A DNA stretch of 59,033 nucleotides from Bryobacterales bacterium (lineage in GTDB: Bacteria > Acidobacteriota > Terriglobia > Bryobacterales > Bryobacteraceae), in the NCBI GenBank assembly GCA_016789755.1, contig JAEUQG010000102.1, forward strand, positions 1 through 59,033. The letters are read 5' to 3'. Position numbers and translations under genes: made by a program. Under the pieces are notes generated by a model. It worked only from the letters and a program-made list of their open reading frames with translations. It was not told where the DNA came from and ran no database searches. Below, piece by piece: positions 1-8,443 of this stretch. Within the stretch, counting starts at the first letter, position 1; each line of letters starts with the position of its first letter.

Positions 1-186
1 CGGCGCGAAGCCATCCAGGGTCTGGCTGACCGAGTTGAGCCAGGTCTCGACGCCCCAGGTGTTGGTGATGGACCCCTGGAAGCTGAGCAGCGATCCGGGA
101 GTTCCGGAGAGCGTGGCGTTCTCAAAAGCGATGCCCGCAAAACAGGGCGCCGCTAGCAGCGTGAGGATGAGGATCGTGTGTTTCAT
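1..186 (-). CDS. secreted protein of unknown function, N-terminal fragment
   Basis: Only the first 62 codons are inside the window; the gene runs off the left edge. The start ATG at 186 has a good ribosome binding site (AAGGAGAAG) about 8 bases upstream. The first 18 residues (MKHTILILTLLAAPCFAG) are a typical Sec signal peptide. The rest reads as a beta-rich segment with the phrases GTPGSLLSFQGSI and TNTWGVETWLNSV, which I cannot assign to a family. It lies 24 bases downstream of the beta-propeller gene and probably shares its transcript. The fold could be of the PEP-CTERM type, but the C-terminus that would show this is missing. Confidence 0.7.
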   Translation of the reverse strand, partial: MKHTILILTLLAAPCFAGIAFENATLSGTPGSLLSFQGSITNTWGVETWLNSVSQTLDGFAP

Positions 187-210
187 TGTAGTCTTCTCCT
201 TGGGGATTCT

Positions 211-1875
211 TCACGGCAAAACGACACGGCCGGCGCTGCTGAATGAGCCTCCGGAGTATGTGCCGGCAAGCGATAGGGTGGCGGGGGCTCCGCTGGTTCC
301 CACCGAGCCAGGTACAGTCAGCAGGGTGGTGACGGAAGCCCCCGGGGCCACCGCTCCGAGAGATTGCGGCAGGGGTGTGCCGCTGGTGGAGTTGATCTTG
401 CCGGTGGTGAGCACGACATTCGCGGCGGTGATGCCGCCGTTGTTGGCGATGGTGATGCTCACGGCGATTTGCCCGGCGGTTCGGGAGAGAGACCGCGTGA
501 GAGAGAGCCGCGCGGGGGTGGGGGGAGCGATCGCAAACTTCTGGACGAAGACGCTGTCGCCTCCCGCATGGGGAGCAAGGGGCGAGGCGTTGGCGTCGCC
601 GTTCCAGGATTGGCCGCTGCCTCCGGTGACGTAGACATTGCGATTGGCATCGACGGCGACCCCGTGGGCATCGTCCCACACGGCGCCGTAAGTGGTGTGC
701 CACTGGTAGGCGAGGTCGGCGGTGGCGAAAGACGCCAGGAAGTGGCCGGGGAGATTCTGGTTGTCATGCAGGGAGTTGGCCGGGAATGGTCCGGGCCCTC
801 CATAGTGAGGATCGTTGGCCGTCACATACAAACGCCCCGCGGCGTCGAGTGCGATGGCGTCGCCTTGCTGCTGCAGATTGTTGGAATAGAGCGAGTGGCG
901 CAAGTAGCCGAGATCGCTGCCGGTCTTCAGCAGGAAGATGGAGTAGGTGCAAACGACGCAATTGGGCACGGGCGGCTGGCCTTGCGAGCCTGTCCATCCC
1001 GGCCAGGATCCGCCGGTGAAATAGAGATTGCCGGAGGCGTCGGCGGCTGCGGCCCGCACTTCACCGTTGCCCCAGGTGACGTATTGGGCCAGTGCGCCGT
1101 TCATCGTGAGCTTGAGGGTGACCATCTGGCCGTTCTGCCGGCCGCCGGCAACGACGCTGCCGTCGGCGAGCGTGGCGATGGCTCGCGCCGTGCCCGCGCC
1201 GGGACCATGGAATGTGTGCCAGCGATGGGCGCCGCTCGAGTCGATGGCGATGGTGAACATGTCGTTAATGCCGTAGACATGTTCGCGGATGGCCGGGACG
1301 GGAGCATTGAAGAAGGTGCAGCAGTGTTTGTCCCCGGTGACGTAGATATAGTGGCGGGTCTTGTCAATGGCGATGCCCATGCCGGCGTCGCCGTCGCCGT
1401 AACAGGTATGCCACCGGTACTGGCCGCTGGAATTGAGCTTGAGGATGAACAGAGACTGCTGGCCGCCCGCGTTGATGGGTGGCTGGCTTCCGTCTCCGAT
1501 GAGGGCGCCGTCGCCGGTGACGTAGATATCGCCTGTCGAATCGATGGCAACGGCATTGGCGGAAGCGCCTTGCGGGCCCGTATAAAGCGTGTACCAGAGC
1601 AACGCGCCGGCGGGGCTCAACTTCATGATGAAGGCGGAGCGCATGCCGGCCGGTACGGAATGCAGCGGATTGCCCGGGGCGAAGGTGGAAGGGTTGTGTG
1701 TGGAGCCGACAGCGTAGACGTTGCCTGCGGCGTCGGTGGCCACGGCGTGTCCGTTGCCGCCCTGCCAGCCGTAGGTACCTTGATTATAGAAGGTGTGCCA
1801 TTGGTAGGTGGGCTGCTGCGGAGTGCCGATTGCGGTAGCGAACAGAAATGCGAGAAAGATGGTAATGAACTTCAC
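211..1875 (-). CDS. secreted SBBP-type beta-propeller protein
   Basis: A 554-residue exported protein. A signal peptide occupies residues 1 to about 18. It is followed by at least six repeats of the form AVAxDxxGNxYVTG (for example AVATDAAGNVYAVG, AVAIDSTGDIYVTG, AIALDAAGRLYVTA, GVAVDANRNVYVTG), spaced at 45-60 residues. This is the SBBP beta-propeller repeat, common in Acidobacteria and Myxococcota. The last 100 residues (from about LSLTRSLSRTAG) form a separate CARDB/DUF11-like beta-sandwich. The start is GTG at 1875, with GGGAG about 8 bases upstream. No catalytic motif is visible, so a cell-surface or binding role is likely but unproven. The stop lies 24 bases before the next gene on this strand. 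Confidence 0.85.
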   Translation of the reverse strand: MKFITIFLAFLFATAIGTPQQPTYQWHTFYNQGTYGWQGGNGHAVATDAAGNVYAVGSTHNPSTFAPGNPLHSVPAGMRSAFIMKLSPAGALLWYTLYTGPQGASANAVAIDSTGDIYVTGDGALIGDGSQPPINAGGQQSLFILKLNSSGQYRWHTCYGDGDAGMGIAIDKTRHYIYVTGDKHCCTFFNAPVPAIREHVYGINDMFTIAIDSSGAHRWHTFHGPGAGTARAIATLADGSVVAGGRQNGQMVTLKLTMNGALAQYVTWGNGEVRAAAADASGNLYFTGGSWPGWTGSQGQPPVPNCVVCTYSIFLLKTGSDLGYLRHSLYSNNLQQQGDAIALDAAGRLYVTANDPHYGGPGPFPANSLHDNQNLPGHFLASFATADLAYQWHTTYGAVWDDAHGVAVDANRNVYVTGGSGQSWNGDANASPLAPHAGGDSVFVQKFAIAPPTPARLSLTRSLSRTAGQIAVSITIANNGGITAANVVLTTGKINSTSGTPLPQSLGAVAPGASVTTLLTVPGSVGTSGAPATLSLAGTYSGGSFSSAGRVVLP

Positions 1876-1962
1876 TGGAGTGTCTCCCTTGCAGCAGCGT
1901 GCGCCAAGCGCTTGGGAGAACCAAGTTAGCGGGGGTATTTAACACGTTAAACTTCTTTGTTT

Positions 1963-3561
1963 TCAGTCAAACCGCAAATTGACGACGATGTCGGATCCGG
2001 CCTTGGCGGCGACCCCGATGTGGACCGTGCGGCGCTGGGCGTCGTAGCGCCAGTGGTGGGGCGGCACGGGGCCTGGGCCTGTGGCGGGCTTGTAATCGGG
2101 CCCGTCCACCTGGTGCACGCGCGTGGGGCGGTCCATGTGGTGCAGGACCCACTCGTAATCGCGATCGGCTTTGGATTCGATTTGGACGCGATAGGTATCC
2201 ACCGCCGGTCCGGCGTGGGCCTGTGTGTAGTCCGCCGCCTCCGGTTCGTAGATGAAGAACTCCCCGCCGTTCTTCGGGAAGTAGTGGAGTTCGGTGGGAT
2301 GCGCCGTTTCCACGCCCGACAGCGGCACAATGGAGCCGCTCTTGACCAGGATGATCAATCCGTCGGAAGGCACGTCGATCTCCGTCTGGCGGCGCCCTGC
2401 GTGGGCGATACCGGTGTTCCAATCGGTCCATGTGCCCATCGGGAGATAGAGGCTTTTCCTGGCTGTGCCGCTACAGACCGGGGCGAGCAGGAACTCATCG
2501 CCCAGCATGTACTGATCGATGCGGCCGCCGGCTTCGGCGTCGCGCGGAAACTGGTGCCGCAGGGAGTGAATCACCGGGTAGCCGCGGTAGCGCGCCTCGT
2601 CGGCGTAGGTGAGCAGATACAGATTGAGCCGCTTGCGCAGGGTGAACGTGGCGGCGTCCGTGAACTCGCGGCCGGAATCCTGCAGGATGGGGCTGAACAC
2701 GCCGAGGCGGGCTGCGCGGCGAAGGGTCTCGGGCGAGGCCTTGCGGTAATCGGCGAGATCGAACGCGGGCAGCAGCACCGCGGACATGGTGGCGTGCATC
2801 AGGGCGGCGGCATCGGCGCAGAGATCGCCGGTGGTGACTTTCGCGGCGCCGGCGGGTAGTTGCGGCCCGCGGATCAGTTCCAGCATGGAGGCCGGCGGTG
2901 TCTGGATGGATCCGGTGACTTTCTGGCGCTGGTCCCAGATTTCCTTCATCGAGGGGCCGAAGGCGAAGTAATATTCCAGGCGGGCGAGGCCGTCGCCATG
3001 GATTGTGAGGCGATCGGGCACGGACTTGCCGAGATCGAAAGTGAATGGGGCCGGAGTATCCATCCACAACGCGTAGCCGTTGCCTGTGACCAGAAAGGGA
3101 AACTTCGGCTGCAGGATGAGACTGCGGGCGTCGAGACTGGGTTGCGCTCGGGGGCCGAGTCCGTAAAATGCTTCGCGCGCGGGAACTTCCAGATCGAGTG
3201 TAGATTTGCCGTCGGCGATGCGGGCGGCGCGTTCGGCAAACAGGCGCATGCCTGCAGGTAGCTGAACCGTCAGCAGGCCCCGGTCGCGGGCCACCTCCAC
3301 GGTGAGCTCGGACGTGCGAAGGACGACATTGGTATCGGATCCGGTTGCGTCCACTTCTACCGCCGTGTCGGCGATGGCGCGCCGCGGTGGACCTTTCGGA
3401 CCGCGCCGGACGCGGAAAGTGGATGCGCTTACCCATTCGAGCTCGAAGTTGTTGGGTCCGCCGAACTCGAAGGTGTAGGTGTTGTGTTTTCGCTCCCAGG
3501 CACTGAATCGTTGCGCCGGCAACAGGCTTGCCGCGGCAAGAAGAAACAGCAGCCGGATCAC
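1963..3561 (-). CDS. GH31-like protein lacking most of the catalytic barrel
   Basis: A 532-residue secreted protein (signal peptide 1-16) related to family GH31 alpha-glycosidases. The N-terminal sugar-binding beta-sandwich is recognisable, with AFYGLGPR near residue 132 and GYALWMDTPAPF near 162. The late barrel and C-terminal part are also there: RLGVFSPILQDSGRE near 285, IDQYMLGDEFLLAPV near 348 and LYLPMGTWTDWNTG near 371. Between residues about 215 and 243, where active enzymes have roughly 200 residues with the WxDxDY/KxDxxE segments and the nucleophile Asp, there are only about 30 residues. A GD pair at 245 may be the remnant of the acid/base site. The reading frame is intact, so this is a shortened, probably non-catalytic relative. 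It overlaps the M24 peptidase stop by 4 bases. Confidence 0.75.
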   Translation of the reverse strand: MIRLLFLLAAASLLPAQRFSAWERKHNTYTFEFGGPNNFELEWVSASTFRVRRGPKGPPRRAIADTAVEVDATGSDTNVVLRTSELTVEVARDRGLLTVQLPAGMRLFAERAARIADGKSTLDLEVPAREAFYGLGPRAQPSLDARSLILQPKFPFLVTGNGYALWMDTPAPFTFDLGKSVPDRLTIHGDGLARLEYYFAFGPSMKEIWDQRQKVTGSIQTPPASMLELIRGPQLPAGAAKVTTGDLCADAAALMHATMSAVLLPAFDLADYRKASPETLRRAARLGVFSPILQDSGREFTDAATFTLRKRLNLYLLTYADEARYRGYPVIHSLRHQFPRDAEAGGRIDQYMLGDEFLLAPVCSGTARKSLYLPMGTWTDWNTGIAHAGRRQTEIDVPSDGLIILVKSGSIVPLSGVETAHPTELHYFPKNGGEFFIYEPEAADYTQAHAGPAVDTYRVQIESKADRDYEWVLHHMDRPTRVHQVDGPDYKPATGPGPVPPHHWRYDAQRRTVHIGVAAKAGSDIVVNLRFD

Positions 3562-4730
3562 AGCGTCAGCAGGGCTTCCTGCATTTCACCGGTGACCATG
3601 GCGCTCGATTCCGCGACGAAGACATTCACTTCCGAGCGAATGCCGAAGGGCGTGAGATAGATGCCCGGTTCGATGGAAAAGCAGGTATTGGCGATGATGG
3701 CTCGTGTGTCGTGGCTTTCCAGGTTGTCCATGTTGGCCCCGTTGCCGTGAACGTCGGTGCCGATGGAATGGCCGGTGCGGTGGATGAAGTAATCGCCGAA
3801 GCCGTTGTCGCGAATGAAGCCGCGCACGACATCGTCGACCTCGAATCCGGCGAGCGAGGTGCCGCTGGATACCATTTGCTGGATGAATTGCACGCCGGCG
3901 TTACGCGCTCCTTTCACGATTTCGAAGACGTTGAGGATTTCGGTGCACGGCTTGGGTCCGCAGTAGCCGGTCCAGGTGATGTCGTAGTACACAGCCTCGG
4001 GCTGATCGAGTTTGGCCCACATGTCGATGAGTACGAGATCGCCGGGACGGATGGCGGCGGCGCGCTCCGGCGTTGGCTCATAGTGCGGATTGGAGGCGTT
4101 AGCGTTGACGGCGACAATGGGGCCATGATCGGTGAACAGGCCGTTGTCGCGAAATTGCCGGCGGATGAATTCGGCTACCTCGAATTCCGTCAGCGAGCGC
4201 TGGTGGCGAAGGGCGTCTGCGATCTTGTCGAAGGCCGCACGGCGAATGGCATCGACGCGTTTGCCTGCTTCGATGTGAGTGTCGAACTGGGCCTGCGTCC
4301 ATCGCGCTTCGAAGTGCTGCACAAGGTCGGCGGATGAAGTCACCACAGTCCGTGTGGACCGCACCAGGTCGATCATCCCGCCGTCGACCAGAGACACATA
4401 GGGAATCTCGCACAGATCGGAATGCTGCATGGCGACGGCGCCGAGGCCGGTGAGCAGATCCTGAAGGCCGGTCTGCAAGGTCTGCCAGCTTGAGTAGACC
4501 TGCTTCTTTCCAGGGAGGGCATCGAGCATGGTGGGCTCGATGCGGTGGACCAGGCCGATCGGTTCGCCGCGCGCGGGAATCAGATAGAACCAGCGGCGGG
4601 ACGGTGTGCGCGGCGCCTGGAATTGAAGAATGCGGTAAGCCAGGGGATCGCGCAGGTGATGATCGTAGAAGAGCCAGCCCGGAATGCCATGTTCTTTCAG
4701 GCAATCCTGAATATCTTGAATGCGGGACAT
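3558..4730 (-). CDS. M24-family metallopeptidase (Xaa-Pro aminopeptidase-like)
   Basis: A 390-residue cytoplasmic protein with no signal peptide. It has a creatinase-like N-terminal domain (1 to about 145) and a pita-bread catalytic domain. All five family metal ligands are visible: Asp236 (VLIDMW), Asp250 (YYDITW), His321 (RTGHSIG), Glu354 (FSIEPG) and Glu367 (RSEVNV). His216 (NPHYEP) fits the usual substrate-side His. M24 enzymes of this shape remove N-terminal residues from peptides, often before proline. The gene lies 5 bases after a POT peptide transporter and overlaps the GH31-like gene by ATGA, so peptide uptake and cleavage appear to be co-expressed. The exact specificity cannot be read from the sequence. 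Confidence 0.88.
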   Translation of the reverse strand: MSRIQDIQDCLKEHGIPGWLFYDHHLRDPLAYRILQFQAPRTPSRRWFYLIPARGEPIGLVHRIEPTMLDALPGKKQVYSSWQTLQTGLQDLLTGLGAVAMQHSDLCEIPYVSLVDGGMIDLVRSTRTVVTSSADLVQHFEARWTQAQFDTHIEAGKRVDAIRRAAFDKIADALRHQRSLTEFEVAEFIRRQFRDNGLFTDHGPIVAVNANASNPHYEPTPERAAAIRPGDLVLIDMWAKLDQPEAVYYDITWTGYCGPKPCTEILNVFEIVKGARNAGVQFIQQMVSSGTSLAGFEVDDVVRGFIRDNGFGDYFIHRTGHSIGTDVHGNGANMDNLESHDTRAIIANTCFSIEPGIYLTPFGIRSEVNVFVAESSAMVTGEMQEALLTL

Positions 4731-4735
4731 CGGAC

Positions 4736-6229
4736 TTATTTCACTCCTCCCATCAGGCGGGTGATCGGTTTGGCAAAGAAGGCCAGTACCAAACCGGCTG
4801 CGATGGCGAACGCGCCGACTGCTCCGAACAACGAGGGCAGCGGCAAGGCTTCATAAAAACCGGACACTCTACCGCCGAGGTAGTTGCCGATGGAAATGGA
4901 CAGAAACCACACGCCCATCATGAGTCCGGCCACGCGGACCGGCGCCAGTTTTGTGATGGCGCTGAGCCCGACGGGGCTCAGACAGAGCTCGCCGAACGTG
5001 TGAAAGAGATAGGTTGCGGTGAGCCAAAGCGGTGTGACTTTGACGCCGGCGCCGGCGGTGGCGGGCGGGATGAGAACGGCGAACCCGAGTCCGACCAGCA
5101 CCAGTCCCCAGGAGAATTTCGCCGGCGAGGATGGTTCACGGTCTCCGAGCCTGATCCAAAGCCAGGCGAACAGCGGGGCCATCGTCCAGATGAACAAGCC
5201 GTTCAGCGACTGGAGCCAACTGGGCGGATATTGCCAGCCGAAGATCGCGTTGTCGGTGCGCTCAGCGGCGAAGACGTTGAGGGTGGAGCCGGCCTGTTCG
5301 AAGGCCGACCAGAACAGGCACGAAGCGGCGAAGAGAACCGCGATGACGGCGAGCTTCTTGCGCTCTTCGGGAGTCCATTTCGCGGCCAGGAACAACCAGG
5401 AGAAGAAGCCGACGGTGGTCAGCAGCAGGGCGACGCCCGCGGTTTGATTGAGTCCCACCGCGGTGACGTTGGCGATGTTCAGTTGCTCGATGGCGACGAT
5501 GGCGCCGAGTGCCAGTGCCACGGCGGCGATGCCTTGCCACATGCGGCGGCGCTGGGTGCGATCTTCGTCGGGCGATGAGCTGACGGGCAGCAGGCCGGCG
5601 TTGCCCAAGTGGCGCCATCCGTAGATGTACTGCACGACGCCGAACAGCATGCCGATGCCGGCCACGGCCATGCCGCTGCGCCACCCGTAGTCTCGGGCGA
5701 TGAGTCCGCAGGCGAGGGGCGCGAAGAAAGCCCCCATGTTGATGCCCATGTAGAAAATGGAGAATCCGGCGTCGCGGCGGCTGTCGCCGGGTTTATAGAG
5801 CTGGCCGACGATGGTGCTGATGTTCGGCTTCAGCAGACCGGTGCCGGCGATGATAAGGATTAGTCCGAAATAGAACACCAGCAGGCTGGGCACGGCCAGC
5901 ATGAGATAGCCCGCGGTCATGATGAAGCCGCCGAACATGACGGAACGGCGCTGGCCCAGAATGCGGTCGGCGATCCAGCCGCCGGGCAGAGCCACCATGT
6001 AGGCCATGGCTGTGTAGAGACCGTAGATGGCGCTCGCTTTGGTTTGATCGAACCCGAGACCGCCGTTCGTTTCCGGGGCCTTCATGAAGAGGATGAGCAG
6101 GGAGCGCATGCCGTAATAGCCCCAGCGTTCCCAGAATTCGGTGAAAAAGAGCGTGGAAAGCCCCCGCGGATGTCCGAAGAATCCGGAATCGGCCGCGGCG
6201 GGCGCCGGTGCGGGACTTGATTTACTCAT
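4736..6229 (-). CDS. POT/PTR2-family proton-coupled peptide transporter
   Basis: A 497-residue inner-membrane protein with about 14 hydrophobic segments, the bacterial POT size. The POT signature in the first helix is present (FFTEFWERWGYYGMRSLL, residues about 27-44), containing the ExxERxxYYG proton/peptide motif. Further family phrases are GGWIADRILGQRRS after helix 2 and FSIFYMGINMGAFFAPL in helix 5. The family imports di- and tripeptides with protons. It is followed after 5 bases by an M24 aminopeptidase, which supports a peptide-nutrition role. The start ATG has AAGG directly abutting it, an unusually close or absent Shine-Dalgarno. The N-terminal tail is Ala/Pro-rich. Confidence 0.92.
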   Translation of the reverse strand: MSKSSPAPAPAAADSGFFGHPRGLSTLFFTEFWERWGYYGMRSLLILFMKAPETNGGLGFDQTKASAIYGLYTAMAYMVALPGGWIADRILGQRRSVMFGGFIMTAGYLMLAVPSLLVFYFGLILIIAGTGLLKPNISTIVGQLYKPGDSRRDAGFSIFYMGINMGAFFAPLACGLIARDYGWRSGMAVAGIGMLFGVVQYIYGWRHLGNAGLLPVSSSPDEDRTQRRRMWQGIAAVALALGAIVAIEQLNIANVTAVGLNQTAGVALLLTTVGFFSWLFLAAKWTPEERKKLAVIAVLFAASCLFWSAFEQAGSTLNVFAAERTDNAIFGWQYPPSWLQSLNGLFIWTMAPLFAWLWIRLGDREPSSPAKFSWGLVLVGLGFAVLIPPATAGAGVKVTPLWLTATYLFHTFGELCLSPVGLSAITKLAPVRVAGLMMGVWFLSISIGNYLGGRVSGFYEALPLPSLFGAVGAFAIAAGLVLAFFAKPITRLMGGVK

Positions 6230-6262
6230 CCTTGGATGGATATTTAGTCTAGCAATTAATGC

Positions 6263-8428
6263 TCAAGCCAAGTCGATGGCAATCACTTCATGGATCCCGA
6301 TGGGCGGCACATCGATGGAGACGGCGCCGTTGGCCTCTTGGATATCCAGGGTCTGCGAGCCGACGAGAAACTGCGCCTTGCGCACGCGGCGGCCGCTGGG
6401 AATGCGGATGTGAACTTTCTGCGGGGGCGACGGCAGAATTTCGCGAATCGGGCCCTTCATCAACATCGGGTTGGTGAGATTGACCAGGTGCGCGGTGAGC
6501 GATTCTTTCTGCAGCCACAACGAGACATCGAGCACACCGCGGCCCTCGACAGTGAGCGGCTGCGGCTCGTTGTGAGCCCACTGCACCGCATTGCGCAGCA
6601 ATCGCAAATGATCGGCGCTCAGCACTTCCCAGAACGTGCGGTCGAGATCGAATGGGAAATAGACAACGCGGCTTTTGCCCGTTTCGTGAAGAAAGACGCC
6701 CGGGATTTCGGTGCGCGGGATGCGCGGGTAGACTTGTTCCATCGGGAGATCGGGGAACGAGGGAAGCAGCGTGAGCGGGGAATAGGCCGCGCGATCGACC
6801 GGCTTGACGTGAACCCAGTTGGCGCCGTTGATGATGCGGTTCGCTGTGTCCAGGCCATCCACGATGGGGTGGTACTGCCCGCTGGCGGGATGCTTTTCGA
6901 TGTGCAGATAGGAGTTATGAACATCCTGGTCGATGCGGCCGGAAAACGATGCGCCGAAGAGCGAGGCAAGCCCGAAATCCCGGCGCCGCGCGCCCCATTC
7001 GTCATAGAGCGATGTTTCGTGCGTGGCGACAAGATTGCCTCCGCCGGCTACGAAAGCCTTGAGCTGCGCGCATTGAGCATCGGACAGAGCGGCGATGTTG
7101 GGCAGAATCAGCGTGCGGTAGCGCCCGATAGACGCCGCGTCCAGCATGCGGTCATGCACCATATCGAACGGGATACGCGATTCGAGCAGCGCCTGATAAA
7201 AACCGAGTGTGTGATCTTCCACCCTGGCGCGGGCCCGTGCGCCGCCGTAGTGCGTGGCTGTTTGCTGCGAATACACCATCGCCACGCGCGCCAGCGACCG
7301 TTCGTTCCGCAGGTAGCGCTCATGCTTGCGGTGCCACCCGTAGATGTCTTCGACAACCTGCAGCCAGCGTTTGTCCACCACCTTGCCGTTGAACTTGGTG
7401 AACCACGGCCGCAGGTTGTGAGCGATACCGTCGGCGACCCAGAGCCGGATCTCTTCGCCGTTCTGCACGGAGTCTTTCCAACGGTACTGCTCTTCGATGC
7501 CGACGCTGAAGATACCGGCAATAGCTTTGCGGCCGAGGGTGGCTGTGTATTCCTTGCCGTTCTTGCCGTTGGCCCAGGGCGCCATGAGTCCATGGCGTGC
7601 CTGGCGGTCGGCGAAGAGCGTGGGCGCCAGCTCTCCGATGGTCTTCATGTCGAGTTCGCTCAGCGCTCCGCCGCCCGCGTTGGCGATGTATCCGGCGTTG
7701 GGATTGATCTTCTTGATCTCCGCGTCCCACAGCCGCCACAACTCGAACAGCCGAGCCTGATGCCATACGGAGTATTGACGCCGCGCCGGATCGCGCGGGT
7801 TGGAAGTGCGCGGAAGATCCAGGCCGCTGAACTTTTTGAAATTCGCCTGGCAATGCTCGCAGTAGCACATGCCGGAGCCGCTCCAGCGGTTACTGAAGAT
7901 GCCATCGACGCGGTAGAGTTGCACGATCTCGCGCGTCACTTCGGTCATGAACTGGAAGTTGTAGGGGCCCAGTGCGCAGGTAACCCACAGTTCCTTGTCG
8001 GCCCAATGGCGGCGTTTGTTGCCCTGAGCGTCGACGGCAATCCAATCGGGATGCGCATCGTAGACATCCTGATGCGCCGCGTGCGGATCGGTGCGGGCGA
8101 CGACATTCATGCCGAGCTTACGGCAGCCCGCAACCAACTCACCGAAGCAATCGCGATCGCCGAGGAACTTGCTGCGGTAATGCAGCGGCACTCTGGTGGG
8201 GTAATAGGCGACGCAGCCGCCCGCGGAAAGGCAGGCGGCATCGGAGTGCGTGCGGCGGAAGTAGTCGAGCCAGAACCGCGGATCGTAGTTGCCCGGATCG
8301 TCCTCCACCAAGGTAAGCTGCGCCCATCGCATGGGTCGGTCATACCAACCGGTTGGGCTTTGTGCTCCTGCGGATTGGGGCGCCGCAGCCGCGGCGGACA
8401 AGGCGAGGAACTCTCTTCGGTTCGGCAT
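6263..8428 (-). CDS. exported GHL6/beta-galactosidase-like glycoside hydrolase
   Basis: A 721-residue protein with a twin-arginine-like leader (MPNRREFLALSAAAAA). Residues about 30-330 form a TIM-barrel region of the 'hypothetical glycosyl hydrolase 6' type, with phrases such as GMNVVARTDPHAAHQDV, VDGIFSNRWSGSG and a paired CYCEHC motif near residue 190. Residues about 385-560 look like the trimerisation domain found in GH42 beta-galactosidases (TLILPNIAALSDAQCAQLKAFVAGG). The C-terminus is a beta-sandwich. The substrate is not evident and I do not assign catalytic residues. It lies 15 bases after the DUF4139 gene and 33 bases before the peptide transporter, so it is in the middle of a long minus-strand run. 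Confidence 0.75.
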   Translation of the reverse strand: MPNRREFLALSAAAAAPQSAGAQSPTGWYDRPMRWAQLTLVEDDPGNYDPRFWLDYFRRTHSDAACLSAGGCVAYYPTRVPLHYRSKFLGDRDCFGELVAGCRKLGMNVVARTDPHAAHQDVYDAHPDWIAVDAQGNKRRHWADKELWVTCALGPYNFQFMTEVTREIVQLYRVDGIFSNRWSGSGMCYCEHCQANFKKFSGLDLPRTSNPRDPARRQYSVWHQARLFELWRLWDAEIKKINPNAGYIANAGGGALSELDMKTIGELAPTLFADRQARHGLMAPWANGKNGKEYTATLGRKAIAGIFSVGIEEQYRWKDSVQNGEEIRLWVADGIAHNLRPWFTKFNGKVVDKRWLQVVEDIYGWHRKHERYLRNERSLARVAMVYSQQTATHYGGARARARVEDHTLGFYQALLESRIPFDMVHDRMLDAASIGRYRTLILPNIAALSDAQCAQLKAFVAGGGNLVATHETSLYDEWGARRRDFGLASLFGASFSGRIDQDVHNSYLHIEKHPASGQYHPIVDGLDTANRIINGANWVHVKPVDRAAYSPLTLLPSFPDLPMEQVYPRIPRTEIPGVFLHETGKSRVVYFPFDLDRTFWEVLSADHLRLLRNAVQWAHNEPQPLTVEGRGVLDVSLWLQKESLTAHLVNLTNPMLMKGPIREILPSPPQKVHIRIPSGRRVRKAQFLVGSQTLDIQEANGAVSIDVPPIGIHEVIAIDLA

Positions 8429-8443
8429 GGCTCATCAGCCACC

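Noticed and set aside
211..1929. Plus-strand frame of 521 codons opposite the SBBP propeller gene
   Set aside because: It is opposite a protein with six clear SBBP repeats. Its own translation is Gly/Val-rich without a recognisable fold.
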